Shown: positions 1-8,314 of the stretch, in pieces
Layout of the letters: every line of letters begins with the position of its first letter
How positions within the stretch are numbered: the first letter of the stretch is position 1
NCBI GenBank assembly: GCA_963725615.1
Contig: CAVRZO010000002.1
Location: 1-64,000, forward strand
Direction of reading: 5' to 3'
Origin: JAIQFF01 sp963725615
GTDB taxonomy: Bacteria > Acidobacteriota > Terriglobia > Terriglobales > Acidobacteriaceae
Length of the DNA stretch: 64,000 nt
The notes under the pieces: generated by a model
What the model saw: only the letters and a program-made list of their open reading frames with translations
Told to the model about the DNA's origin: nothing
Database searches by the model: none
Translations under genes and position numbers: made by a program

Positions 1-46
1 CTGATGTAGCGTTGTCAACTCGTCAAAGACTCGTACGGCGTCGTGA
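1..46 (-). repeat. Coding-like repeat C, copy 1 (cut by window edge)
   Basis: The first 21 bases recur exactly at 42539-42559 and weaker similarity continues to about base 46. On the minus strand both copies read as the same peptide, DAVRVFDELTTLHQ here, with several differences at codon third positions. That pattern suggests two remnants of one protein-coding sequence. I do not recognise the protein. The sequence continues to the left of the window. Confidence 0.45.
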
Positions 47-66
47 ACCAAGGTACCCTGCTATCC

Positions 67-129
67 ATGATTACTGCTGACGGCCGACTGAAGATTCTGG
101 ATTTTGGTTTGGCGAAAATGACCACCTAA
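67..129 (+). pseudogene. Ser/Thr kinase fragment (activation segment)
   Basis: The frame reads ADGRLKILDFGLAKM before a stop at 127-129. This is the beta7-DFG segment of the bacterial eukaryote-like kinases found intact elsewhere in this window (compare DGRLKIFDFGLAKV in the 46926-49535 kinase). The open frame upstream only reaches a stop at 7-9 and shows no catalytic loop, so this is a fragment of about 20 codons. Confidence 0.6.
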
Positions 130-364
130 CTGCAGCAATTGAGTGGCCCTCTCCCTCAAGACCGCAAGTTGTTGTTTCGATACTTCACAGAGCAAGATCG
201 GCGCCGCAGGAGCACATTTCTTCGCGCATCTTCTGGCGGGTAACGAGCACAAACGGCGACCCGACGGCAACCGCTCGTCAACGGTACCTAAATAACGCTG
301 GTCGGCTGGCCTGCAAAACACCAGCCACGCCGCAGTTCTCGGGTCGATTTTGGGTGCTCTTTCC

Positions 365-883
365 ATGTCGAAGCCCCGTCGCGATAAAGCCTCCTTCCCG
401 CTGCATGACACCCCCTTCTCGATCAAGCAGCGTAAGGCCGTCCCGCATGAGTTTGTGCTCGACGCGATGGCTCCGCTGTCGCCTGAGACTCGCTCCATGT
501 TTGGCTGCCTCGCGGTCTACGTTCAGGACAAGATAGTCCTCATCCTCCGCGACAAGCGCGACGAGATGGCGGACAACGGAGTTTGGCTGGCTACGACCGA
601 AGAGCATCACCAGAGTCTGCGGCGGGAGTTTCCGAACATGCGCTCGATTCAGGTGTTCGGGAAAAAGGTGACAGGCTGGCAGGTTCTCCCGGCCGACGCG
701 ACGGATTTCGAAGAGGCCGCGCTGCGCGCGTGCGAGCCTGTGCTCGCGGGAGATCCTCGAATCGGAAAGGTACCTGGAGCGCGGCGCGCCTCGAGATCGG
801 GAGCCAAGCATGCAGCAAGTTCCCCGAAGCGGGCGAAGCCACCCAGCACCGCGGGGAACGCGCGCACGAAGCGTCTTCGTTAA
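365..883 (+). CDS. TfoX N-terminal-like domain protein, copy 1
   Basis: The 172-aa product has the pattern RSMFGCLAVYV (residues 43-53) followed by KIVLILRDKR, which resembles the TfoX_N fold (small DNA-competence-associated or stand-alone domain); the molecular role is unknown. A lysine/arginine-rich C-terminal tail follows. I start at ATG 365 because the paralogue at 10991-11446 is homologous from exactly this ATG onward and diverges upstream. The tail differs between copies: this one runs about 20 residues longer because the paralogue stops after AKQAA. Family assignment is tentative; that this is a real, duplicated gene is well supported. Confidence 0.7.
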   Translation: MSKPRRDKASFPLHDTPFSIKQRKAVPHEFVLDAMAPLSPETRSMFGCLAVYVQDKIVLILRDKRDEMADNGVWLATTEEHHQSLRREFPNMRSIQVFGKKVTGWQVLPADATDFEEAALRACEPVLAGDPRIGKVPGARRASRSGAKHAASSPKRAKPPSTAGNARTKRLR

Positions 884-947
884 ATTCGAACCTCAGTTGG
901 ATAACATTCGTTCCGACCCGCGCCTGATTCAACGTCGTCTTAGAACA
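882..947 (+). pseudogene. TPR-protein C-terminal fragment
   Basis: Overlapping the stop of the TfoX-like gene, the frame reads EPQLDNIRSDPRLIQ. This matches the extreme C-terminus typical of acidobacterial TPR kinases and regulators (compare PAYDSIRSDPRFQAL at the end of the 60192-62036 gene). It has no start of its own, and its length suggests a broken tail of a TPR gene. Confidence 0.5.
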
Positions 948-1105
948 CACGAAGTGAAAAGTCCCACTACCAACTCGACTCCTTTTCAAAAGCGGGTTAA
1001 ATGCAACCCTCTCGGGACTTACATGTAGCCTAAGAGCAGGTCCCACAATTCTTCACGGCCGAACCGCTGGTGTGCGGCGCTCTCGCAAGCGCACAGGAGC
1101 AGAAT

Positions 1106-1911
1106 ATGCCTGGTCAATCTGGTGCAATCAAACGGACAACTGGACGACAAATTTATCCGGCACACGGCGATCCTATCCGGGTCGTCCACTAAATGTTCCG
1201 CAGGAACTCATTGGGGACAAAACGGCCCCTACGGTCGCTCCTCAACTCACGTATCGAAACGGCCCATTAATCAGGAATGTTGAAATATTCACGATATTTT
1301 GGGGGACAGGATGGCAGCGACTCTCCCGCCAGTAGGTTAATTACACAGATTAACGGGTTCTTTGACTACATTGTGACGAGCCCTCTCATTGATCAGCTCG
1401 CCGAATACAATGTGCCTGGACAGTCGATTGGGCACGGCGGAGTGCCGGTACGATGTCCGTCACAGCACCTGCGTTGCATCGAAGTGTGAGCGACGCGGCG
1501 ATTCAGCACATGCTTCAACATCTCATCGCTTCCAGCAATTCCGTACCGCAGCCCTCTCCCAACACTCTTTATTTTATCTATCTGCAACCGGGTACGAAAG
1601 TCGTCCAGGGCGGCGGTGCGTCTTGCCAGGTCTTCTGCGGATATCACAACGATATCTCTGGGCAAGTCTTCTACGCGGTAATGCCGTATCCAGGGTGCAC
1701 AGGCTGCACTGGAAGCCTAGATACATTTACGGCGCTTACGACTACGAGTTCACACGAGTTATGCGAAGCGATCACTGACGCCATTCCAGGTCAGGGTTGG
1801 TACGATGATTCGAACGGCGAAATCGGGGACATTTGCGCCTGGAAGACCGAAGCGGTCGGAAAATATACAGTCCAGCTGGAGTGGTCGAACAAAGCCAACA
1901 AATGCGTGTGA
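1106..1911 (+). pseudogene. Frameshifted secreted zincin-like protein
   Basis: A well-placed AGGAG precedes ATG 1106. The protein then reads in pieces across frames: PQLTYRNGPLIRNVEIFTIF to about 1310, LITQINGFFDYIVTSPLIDQ from about 1335, then AIQHMLQHLIASSNSV to the stop at 1909-1911. The last third carries SSHELCEAITDAIPGQGWYD, a HExxx(x)D zincin-like motif, and DICAW. At least three single-base shifts separate the pieces. It resembles bacterial exordium/phosphate-induced-1-like proteins with a putative zinc site; activity is not established. As written it cannot yield a full protein. Confidence 0.65.
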
Positions 1912-2157
1912 GGATCAATACGGCGTGATCGGCGAGCGGCTGGTCCAGAGTCGAGAGCTCTTGAAACAGATGCATGCAAGCCGGCTGAACGGTCGGTGTC
2001 ACGGTGCATGGGGTTGATCCGCGGCATTGCTTCTTGGTGCAGCCTTCGGCGATTTGCGGACGATGAACCTTCTAGCAGGTTGCGGAAAAACTCAGTTCGG
2101 AACCGTTGCTGAAAGGCGGTTGTTCGACAGGGAGGTTGCGCTTCGTCGGAGACTCCC

Positions 2158-2652
2158 TTGACTAGCGAATTGACCGGCGGTTTAATTATGGGCGCTGGGG
2201 CTGGAGATTTATTTGCCTGGGGCAGTCTGGCTATAGGCGTGGTTATGTTCGCGGTCCTGGTATCAAACACTGCGCTATCCCAGGCACAGCGTTGGATCCT
2301 TCCCGTTCCCGACGGCGGTGATATTGAACCGTCTCCACCATCTGTCCACGGGTATCTCGTCGCAGCTGCGAAGCAGAGTGTGAAGGTAAAGCGTGACAGC
2401 CGCGACGCGAGCGTGGGGACGACCGTTAATGTTCGACTCACGTCGAAGACGAAGTTTTTCACCGCGTATGGCGGATATTACACTCCTGATGAACTTCGTT
2501 CGGGACAGTACGTTTGGGTCTGGTACGTCACAGCAAATCCGTCAGAAGCAGGAACGCCCCCTCGCGCGGCAGTGGTGATGCTTTGGTCAGAGGATGAATC
2601 GGATAAGCCGTCGCCCAAAGTCCGGTGGAGCTTTGACGGGCACAAGAAATAG
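2158..2652 (+). CDS. Membrane-anchored or secreted protein, DUF5666-like
   Basis: The 164-aa product has a hydrophobic stretch at about residues 18-40 (LAIGVVMFAVLVSNTALS) and a beta-rich domain with VKVKRDSRDASVGTTVNV and GYYTPDELRSGQYVWVWY. The pattern of ion-tolerant beta-strands resembles DUF5666 domains, but I am not certain. I prefer TTG 2158, which has a GGAG at 2148-2151, over ATG 2188, which has none. It lies inside the IS ends, upstream of and co-directional with the transposase, so it may travel with the element. Confidence 0.55.
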   Translation: MTSELTGGLIMGAGAGDLFAWGSLAIGVVMFAVLVSNTALSQAQRWILPVPDGGDIEPSPPSVHGYLVAAAKQSVKVKRDSRDASVGTTVNVRLTSKTKFFTAYGGYYTPDELRSGQYVWVWYVTANPSEAGTPPRAAVVMLWSEDESDKPSPKVRWSFDGHKK

Positions 2653-2731
2653 GAATCTCGATTATCTGAAAGGGTTTGGCAGTACCAGAAAACTCTCTTG
2701 TTTCCACAACACGAACTGTTAAGAAGAGGGC

Positions 2732-3820
2732 ATGCGTGGAAGAGACGAACAGCAACTGGACGTGTTCAGCTACATCAGCCCCGAGCAACGAGTTCCGCAA
2801 GACCACCCTTTGCGTCCTCTTCGTGTCATGACCGATGAGGCGTTGCGGGACCTACAGCCACGGTTCAACAAGCTCTACGCCAAAACTGGACGCCCCTCGA
2901 TCGCACCGGAGAAGCTGCTGCGAGCGCTCCTGCTGCAAGCTCTGTACTCTGTCCGCAGCGAACGGCTGTTGATGGAGCAGCTCGACTACAATCTGCTGTT
3001 CCGCTGGTTCGTGGGCTTGAACATCGACGACGCCGTCTGGGATGTGACCGTGTTCACCAAGAACCGCGAGCGGCTGCTCGATGGGGACATTGCCGAAGCC
3101 TTCTTCCAAGCCGTGCTCCAGCAGGCACGCGAGCGGAGTCTGCTCTCGGACGAGCACTTCACGGTGGATGGAACGCTACTGGAAGCTTGGGCGAGTGTGA
3201 AGAGTCATCAGCGCAAGGATGCCAAGGGTGCCGTTCCACCGGACGATCCTGGCAATCCGACGGTGGACTTCCACGGGGAGAAGCGGTCGAACCAGACGCA
3301 CTCATCGAAGACGGACCCCGATGCGAAGATGGCACGCAAAGGCAAGGGCAAAGAAGCGAAGCTGAGCTACAACGGGAATCTTCTGGTGGAGAACCGCAAC
3401 GGTCTGATCGTGAATACCGAGGTGTTCGAGGCCAACGGAACGGCGGAGCGCGATGCGGCGCTGGTGATGCTGGAACAGATTCCGGGCACGAAACAAGTAA
3501 CCGTGGGAGGGGACAAGGCATACGACACGGCAGATTTCGTGGCCGAGTGCAGAAACTTAAAGGTCACGCCGCACGTGGCCCAAAACCTGGAGCGGCCCGG
3601 TGGGAGTGCGATTGATGCTCGCACGACGCAGCACCCTGGATATGCCATCAGTCAGAGGAAAAGGAAACGCGTTGAAGAGTGCTTCGGATGGCTGAAGACG
3701 ATCGCGCTGCTGCGGAAGGTTCGGCATCGGGGAATCTTCAAGGTGGGATGGGTCTTCACCTTCGCGGCTGCGGCTTACAACTTAGTCCGTATGAGGAATC
3801 TGGCGATTCAAGCGACCTAA
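2732..3820 (+). CDS. IS5-family DDE transposase
   Basis: The 362-aa product has an N-terminal DUF772 region (GRPSIAPEKLLRALLLQALY) and a DDE domain: FTVDGTLLEAW gives the first Asp, VTVGGDKAYDTADF the second, and KRVEECFGWLKT the Glu. It cuts and pastes the surrounding element. The frame is full length and unbroken, and AAGAGGG precedes ATG 2732. It should be functional if both ends are. Confidence 0.9.
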   Translation: MRGRDEQQLDVFSYISPEQRVPQDHPLRPLRVMTDEALRDLQPRFNKLYAKTGRPSIAPEKLLRALLLQALYSVRSERLLMEQLDYNLLFRWFVGLNIDDAVWDVTVFTKNRERLLDGDIAEAFFQAVLQQARERSLLSDEHFTVDGTLLEAWASVKSHQRKDAKGAVPPDDPGNPTVDFHGEKRSNQTHSSKTDPDAKMARKGKGKEAKLSYNGNLLVENRNGLIVNTEVFEANGTAERDAALVMLEQIPGTKQVTVGGDKAYDTADFVAECRNLKVTPHVAQNLERPGGSAIDARTTQHPGYAISQRKRKRVEECFGWLKTIALLRKVRHRGIFKVGWVFTFAAAAYNLVRMRNLAIQAT

Positions 3821-3991
3821 GCCGGGGTCGCAGCGTGTTCGCAGGCCGAAAATGAAATCCGTGAGACACCAGCGGATGCAGCCAGAACCTCTTCCCGAAT
3901 CTTCAAAATCACTGAGACTGGAGAGAATCTAAGTCGCGGTGTCCCTTTTTTCCGCAGCCTGCTAGGGCACCCAGGCTGCCGCAAAACCCTT

Positions 3992-4054
3992 AGGCGGATG
4001 CAGCTTGGCGGCGTCAGATGTACGGGCCAAAGTAAGACTCGACGGATTCCGAGT
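3992..4054. repeat. Dispersed repeat A, copy 1
   Basis: About 42 bp starting GCGGATGCAGCTTGGCGGCG matches 42192-42233 with only a few differences. In both copies the block is followed by an inverted repeat whose sequence differs: CTCGAC/GTCGAG here, GACGTAA/TTACGTC at the other copy. Conserved head plus variable hairpin suggests a small dispersed element. No protein is supported. Confidence 0.6.
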
Positions 4055-4240
4055 CGAGGTTCGTGTCGAGCGGCGAGGGTAAGAGCAACACCAGACTGTA
4101 CTGGTGGAAGTGCGCCAAAGACCCGGTGGGGTGGGTGCCTTGCTCAAGCCGCCGACCTGCGATGGTATTGGTGGCTGGAGTCACGGCAAGTTCCCGGCAC
4201 GTACAATTACCAGGTTTCGGTCCGAAACGGGCGGCTGCAA

Positions 4241-4292
4241 ATGAAAACGCCCCAGACTCGGTTAAGTCATGGGACGTTCGTCGAACAGCCCC
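4241..4292. repeat. Dispersed hairpin repeat B, copy 1
   Basis: The arms AACGCCCCA (4246-4254) and TGGGACGTT (4270-4278) with an inner GACT/AGTC form a long hairpin, followed by CGTCGAACAGCCCC. Two further copies are at 16369-16507 and 26666-26820. The single arm mismatch here would be a G-U pair in RNA copied from the minus strand, which also ends in a TTTTC tract, as a terminator might. Confidence 0.65.
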
Positions 4293-4325
4293 TTCCTGCC
4301 GGGAGGAGCTGTTTCTTCGGCTCAG

Positions 4326-4661
4326 TTAATTCCTTGCGCCTGTTTCGACCACGTGCTTTGGCTGGACGAGTTGCCGGGGCTCTTTCCCCTTCCCCTCTCG
4401 CCGATTTCGTGTCCTGCCTAATACGAGCGATTGCTGGTTGGTCCGTTTAAGGAACCTGTCCGCTGCAAGCAACATGCCGTTGCGCTTGATCTCGTCTTGT
4501 TCAGCCAAAGCACCCAGTAGAAGAATGCACTGGCTGGTGTCGCCGAAGGTCGTCAACGGGTAGGACGACTTCATAGACAGAGCTAGGACCAACTGGGCGA
4601 ATACCAGCAGCGACGCAACCACCACCCATCCCTTTGTCGGCCCGATCGAAGGCGACTCCAT
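4326..4661 (-). pseudogene. Truncated membrane sensor N-terminus
   Basis: A 111-aa frame starts with a transmembrane segment (WVVVASLLVFAQLVLALSM, residues 12-30) and TTFGDTSQCILLLGAL. This resembles the start of multi-pass sensor regions seen before PAS/GGDEF domains (FGD..Q.LLLL). The second half is basic and low in hydrophobic residues and looks like out-of-frame or foreign sequence, so I treat it as a truncated remnant. Confidence 0.35.
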
Positions 4662-4695
4662 AGCGCTATTCTAGGTGTGGAGGTGATCATGCATG

Positions 4696-4711
4696 GGTTA
4701 CCTAGGTAACC
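4696..4711. promoter_or_regulatory. Perfect 16-bp palindrome
   Basis: GGTTACCTAGGTAACC is a perfect 8+8 inverted repeat in the intergenic stretch between the membrane remnant start (4661) and the kinase fragment. It could be a dimeric regulator site. No clear target gene is next to it. Confidence 0.35.
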
Positions 4712-4813
4712 GTCCTGGTAGGAAGAAGTACCTTTCCCCTAGAGCGGCTTCATCAGGCATCGATCTGACGTAGCACTGATGGACATTGATGTAAACCCCG
4801 AAGGCTGTATCTG

Positions 4814-5041
4814 ATGGGCAGACTGAACGAAATCGTTGCCGGCTACCCTCCTAGTCGCCCGACTAAGGGTTCACATCTTCTTGGGATCGAGATCGCCGAT
4901 GCGCTCGATGCCGCCCACGGCGCTGGCATTGTGCACCGCGACATCAAGCCTGCCAATATCTTTGTCATTAAACGCGGGCACGCGAAGACCCTTGTTCTCC
5001 GGCTTCTCCATGGCGCTCTCGACCTGGAAAGCCTGTTGTGA
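4814..5041 (+). pseudogene. Ser/Thr kinase fragment (catalytic loop)
   Basis: The frame contains GIEIADALDAAHGAGIVHRD and then IKPANIFVIKRGHAK, near-identical to the catalytic loop region of the intact 27519-30473 kinase. The glycine-rich loop before it is missing and the DFG after it is lost because the frame shifts after RGHAK. It ends in a stop at 5039-5041. The upstream 40 bases are unrelated. Confidence 0.7.
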
Positions 5042-5250
5042 AGGAGTAACCGCTGGCACGGTCAAAGCGTCCCCCAGAATCCACCGGCTCTTCACTTTGA
5101 TATTGAGGAGCCCGCTCACCCTTCCGGCCGATATCGAACCAGCGATGAACAGCGCCTCAGACATGGCGCCCGCATCGCGGAGATTGTGACAAGCGAAAGC
5201 GCCCCGGCTGAAAAAAGAGGTGAGGTCGGTTTTCCGACAGTTGGACAGAA

Positions 5251-5676
5251 CTAGATAGTCGCGGGGAACGACCCCAGGACCTTGGTAATGGTTCTCGAGA
5301 GTTCACTCGAACACTGGTCGAGAGCCAGGCTTGATTTTTCCAGATACGCGGCGGCACCTTCAGCGATGAGCTTTAATTCATTCTTTTGGGGAAGGCTGCT
5401 CAGAACAATGACCGGAATCTTGGCGGTCAGGGGGTAGCGCTTGAGAAGTTGAAGAAGCTGCGCCCCGCCTAGCTTCGGCAACATCATGTCCAGAACAATG
5501 ACATCCGGCTTCTTCTCCCGTGCGAGACGAAGGCCTTCTTCCCCATCTGAAGCCGTGAGGATTTTATGTCCTGCTTTCGCTAATGAAAGTTCATTAGCCC
5601 TTCGCAGAAACTTGCTGTCGTCGATAAGGAGCACGGTAGACACGTTGTCCAGATGTTCGGCCCACCGGTATTGCAT
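5251..5676 (-). CDS. Stand-alone response-regulator receiver
   Basis: The 141-aa product is a single receiver domain. The acidic pair is D19-D20 (LLIDDS), the phosphorylation site D63 (IVLDMMLP), the switch Ser at 93-94 (VLSS) and the conserved Lys at 114 (YLEKS). There is no output domain, as in CheY/DivK-type signalling proteins. No cognate histidine kinase is in this window. GTG at residue 12 (VSTVLLIDDS) is an alternative start, since no Shine-Dalgarno supports ATG 5676. Genes on both sides are kinase debris. Confidence 0.85.
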   Translation of the reverse strand: MQYRWAEHLDNVSTVLLIDDSKFLRRANELSLAKAGHKILTASDGEEGLRLAREKKPDVIVLDMMLPKLGGAQLLQLLKRYPLTAKIPVIVLSSLPQKNELKLIAEGAAAYLEKSSLALDQCSSELSRTITKVLGSFPATI

Positions 5677-5768
5677 TGCAAGTTACGATCGTTCCGATAA
5701 GGACCAAAAAGCTCGACGCCACTTGCATGCGGCCTATGGTTAGAAGTGACATCTCACAACATGCAGCC

Positions 5769-5866
5769 CTACCAGCGCTGGATTTCCTCGGCCTTATACA
5801 CAACCCCCATGCCGCCGCCACCAAGCTTCTCAATGATGGGTAGTGCGAGATAGTCTGGCCAATCAT
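5769..5866 (-). pseudogene. Ser/Thr kinase N-terminal fragment
   Basis: From ATG 5866 the minus strand reads MIGQTISHYP, then after a one-base shift EKLGGGGMGVVYKAEEIQRW and a stop. This is the start and glycine-rich loop of the same kinase family as 27519 and 38512. Upstream, an in-frame ORF from 6049 begins with a signal-peptide-like segment (MRWTASVFLVALLLFALPTY) and runs through the kinase start, giving a chimeric frame of doubtful meaning. Confidence 0.6.
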
Positions 5867-6049
5867 GACACGCGAGAATGTTCCCATGGCAGCTGATTCT
5901 GAGGCCAACTTGGATCCCGGGGGCTCGGTCCGCAACGGCCTAGCGGGGCTCCAAGTTGGGGGATATGTGGGCAGGGCGAACAGCAAAAGGGCCACCAAGA
6001 ATACCGAGGCAGTCCATCGCATAAGCACCTCCATGTCGCTGGCAATCAA

Positions 6050-6689
6050 ATCTGGACATTTTACTTAACGGACGTGCTTCTCTCCACGCCATTTCAAATG
6101 AGAAAGGCGAGTTGCAAGGGTCATAACTAGTCTCTCAGATCACCAGACCCGGCATGCGTTGTCCCGCGCCATGGGTTGGCCTTTCTTGCAGTTGAATGCT
6201 TGCTGACGTCCATCAGGCATAATTTGCGTGCGACTTCGTGTCAGCCAAGGTCAGCTCTCTAGATATGAGCAGGGGCGTAGCGAAATGGGTGCCGAGGTAC
6301 TTCTCCGGCTTGCACGTAAATCGGGAAAGACAATCGAGTGGCTGTTAACCAGGAAGGACAGCGTATAACGCGAATCGCAGCAGGTGATTTCTCTCCAGCA
6401 CGCTCCTCGCTAGACGACAAGCCCTGAAATCAGCTGACCCTTTGCAGCACGAACATCGAAAGGTCGAAGGCAGAGGTGCCTTCACAGTCCGCCAGCGAAT
6501 CTGGTTGATCAACGAAACAGCGATCCTGGCTCGACGGACGAGTCTGATTGCCTCTGGATTGCCGACTAGGACGAAGTTAACCTCGTCAACTCCGAGTTGG
6601 ACCCTTCATAAACGACGTGCACCTGCCAGATCTATTGCAATGAAACAAAGATGGGGATTGGGGCGGAGATCCTGCTTGGAACTGACATG
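6050..6689. other. Gene-free stretch
   Basis: I see no reading frame with protein-like composition, no RNA structure and no clear repeat here. It separates the kinase debris from the toxin-antitoxin remnant. Confidence 0.4.
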
Positions 6690-7028
6690 CTACTTAACAG
6701 CGGCCCTTTTCTTCTGCCCGCGCTTACTGGCCGAATCTCTCCCATTCGCCACTTTCCGGCCTGGCTTCTTCTGCCACTCCTGTGGAAGTTCGTCGCCTTC
6801 CATAGGGGGATTCCCTTTTCCAGCGCGATCGAGAATCCGCAAGGTTTCGGCGCGATTGCCACGGCGACCCCTTTCCCGAAAATACTCCTCAGTACGCAAA
6901 GCAGAAACCTTTTCCGCCACTGCCACATTGATGAGCTGGTTTAGAGCCACGCCCTCCAATTCCGCAGCTTTGCGCAACTCCTCCAGCAAGGAGGGCTGTA
7001 ACCGTAAAGCAAAATTGCTCCGTCTCAT
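6690..7028 (-). CDS. Ribbon-helix-helix antitoxin-like protein
   Basis: The 112-aa product begins MRRSNFALRLQPSLLEELRK with AELEGVALNQLINVAVAEKV, the strand-helix-helix pattern of Arc/MetJ-type or HicB C-terminal repressors. A basic, charged tail follows. Its ATG overlaps the reconstructed stop of the PIN gene in ATGA (7028-7025), so the two are translationally coupled, toxin first. It should bind DNA, plausibly the palindrome at 7481-7502, and neutralise the PIN protein. Confidence 0.7.
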   Translation of the reverse strand: MRRSNFALRLQPSLLEELRKAAELEGVALNQLINVAVAEKVSALRTEEYFRERGRRGNRAETLRILDRAGKGNPPMEGDELPQEWQKKPGRKVANGRDSASKRGQKKRAAVK

Positions 7029-7478
7029 GGGTTCGAACTCCTAATCTGCCGTAGCGCCGTTGCCGGCAGAATTACGGCGCAGCTAAAGCCTTTTGTGCCG
7101 GGTGCAAAATCATGCTGATTGAAAGTCACAATTGCGTTGGCACTCCCGTTTATTGCCGTTTCCAAAACCATGTCATCATCAGGATCCGAGAGCCTTGGGC
7201 CATCGAAACGCCAGCCGAACCGGTTTCGCGACCGCCGCTAGGTCATCGAGGACATGCCCGACTTCGGCACTGCTCAATCCACATGCGGCCAGATGTTGCG
7301 GGCGGGTCAGGACCGCTGCGTACTCCAGGATGAGCGGAACCGAGAGCAACAACTCAAACCGCTGATTCAAAGCCGCCAGCAAAAGTTGGCGGGAGGCCCC
7401 TCTGTCACTCCGCAAAGCCGCGACCATCACGTCCGTGTCGAGCACGTAAGAAGCCGCCACGTGTCTATCATATTGCAA
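7025..7478 (-). pseudogene. PIN-domain toxin with one-base frameshift
   Basis: From ATG 7478 the frame reads SYVLDTDVMVAALRSDRGAS and then LSVPLILEYAAVLTRP, a PIN ribonuclease with Asp and Glu active-site residues (COG1569-like). It stops early at LAFRWPKALGS (stop at 7179-7181). One base out of frame the family sequence resumes as LSDPDDDMVLETAING and VTFNQHDFAPG, reaching a TGA that overlaps the antitoxin ATG. Total length is 454 nt, 3n+1, so a single extra base near 7195 explains everything. As written, the last active-site acids are lost. Confidence 0.75.
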
Positions 7479-7502
7479 TCATGATATTGCATGCAATATC
7501 AT
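7465..7502. promoter_or_regulatory. Probable operator of the PIN/RHH pair
   Basis: ATGATATTGCATGCAATATC plus AT (7481-7502) is a perfect 22-bp palindrome just upstream of the toxin ATG at 7478. A partial repeat of the half-site, ATATTGCAAT, lies over the start codon region. Toxin-antitoxin operons usually autoregulate through such sites. Confidence 0.55.
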
Positions 7503-7688
7503 AAGATCAAATCAGGAAAAGAGAGATGTTCAGCCAAAGAAGCGGGTAGCCGAAGATCCGTCACAACTTAGATAGGCACGCCACTTGTTGCCCTACATTC
7601 GAGACCGGGAGCAAATCAGCCCGCCCGCGAAAGAGGGTCGTCTCCCTAAAATGTGTGTAACATCCTTGGATTTGCAGCGTACTGCTTA

Positions 7689-8312
7689 ATGGACGCCAAG
7701 AGGAACATGGCGAAAGGACCGCAGCCCCGCGCGGGTGAAACCAGGCAGATAGAGGGGCTGGATTTGGAGAGCGTGATAGAGCGCGCACGAGGTCAGGATG
7801 CCGAGGCCCTGGGGGAGATCTATCGCCGCTATGTCCGACGCGTATTCGGCTTGTGCCGTTACATGCTGGACTCACGGGAGAGCGCAGAAGATGCCACCAG
7901 CGAAGTCTTCCTCAAGCTGCAGCGCTCCATCGAGAGCTACAACGGTTCGATACCGTTCCCCAGGTGGCTGCTACGGGTGGCTGGCAACCAATGCATTGAC
8001 GCTTTGCGACGGCGGCACCGTGGGCGGCGGGCGATTGTGGAAGTTGAAGACGGAGCCGCCGTCACCGAGGCGGCCGGTTCGGAGGCGTCGCCGCTGGGTG
8101 CTGTTATCAGCATGGAAGAGAGGGCGAGGGTGCGGGATACCATCGCACGCCTGCCGGAGAATTATCGCGTGCCGCTGGTCCTGCGTTATTACAGCGAACT
8201 GAGTTATGACGAAATCGCGCAGCAGTTGAACCTGGAAAGGAACTACGTGGCGGCGCTGATATTTCGAGCCAAGCAGGAGCTACGCCGGAGACTGCCCCAT
8301 AGGAGCAACTGA
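7689..8312 (+). CDS. ECF-family RNA polymerase sigma factor
   Basis: The 207-aa product has sigma region 2 (ALGEIYRRYVRRVFGLCRYM, EDATSEVFLKLQ, FPRWLLRVAGNQCIDALRRR) and sigma region 4 (IARLPENYRVPLVLRYYSEL, SYDEIAQQLNLERNYV). It directs RNA polymerase to a specific promoter set and is held inactive by the membrane protein that follows. ATG 7689 is chosen; an upstream ATG at 7653 would add 12 residues. The next gene starts 2 bases after its stop, so the two are co-transcribed and probably coupled. Confidence 0.93.
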   Translation: MDAKRNMAKGPQPRAGETRQIEGLDLESVIERARGQDAEALGEIYRRYVRRVFGLCRYMLDSRESAEDATSEVFLKLQRSIESYNGSIPFPRWLLRVAGNQCIDALRRRHRGRRAIVEVEDGAAVTEAAGSEASPLGAVISMEERARVRDTIARLPENYRVPLVLRYYSELSYDEIAQQLNLERNYVAALIFRAKQELRRRLPHRSN

Positions 8313-8314
8313 TC

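Larger units (their letters stand above)
2076..3961 (+). mobile_element. IS5/IS1182-type insertion element with passenger gene
   Basis: The ends are inverted repeats: CAGGTTGCGGAAAAA at 2076-2090 and the complement of CAGGCTGCGGAAAAAA at 3946-3961, one mismatch in 15. Both are flanked by CTAG (2072-2075 and 3962-3965), a palindromic 4-bp target typical of IS5/IS1182 groups. The element would be 1886 bp and enclose the transposase at 2732-3820 plus the unrelated ORF at 2158-2652. A plain IS of this group is nearer 1.3-1.5 kb, so either the ORF is a passenger or the left end belongs to another copy. Confidence 0.55.

Noticed and set aside
1791..2462. A 223-aa minus frame
   Set aside because: It crosses the zincin remnant and the IS left end and has an unnatural composition.
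7026..7040. GGGTTCGAACTCC, like a tRNA T-arm
   Set aside because: It lies over the antitoxin start and there is no acceptor or anticodon stem around it.
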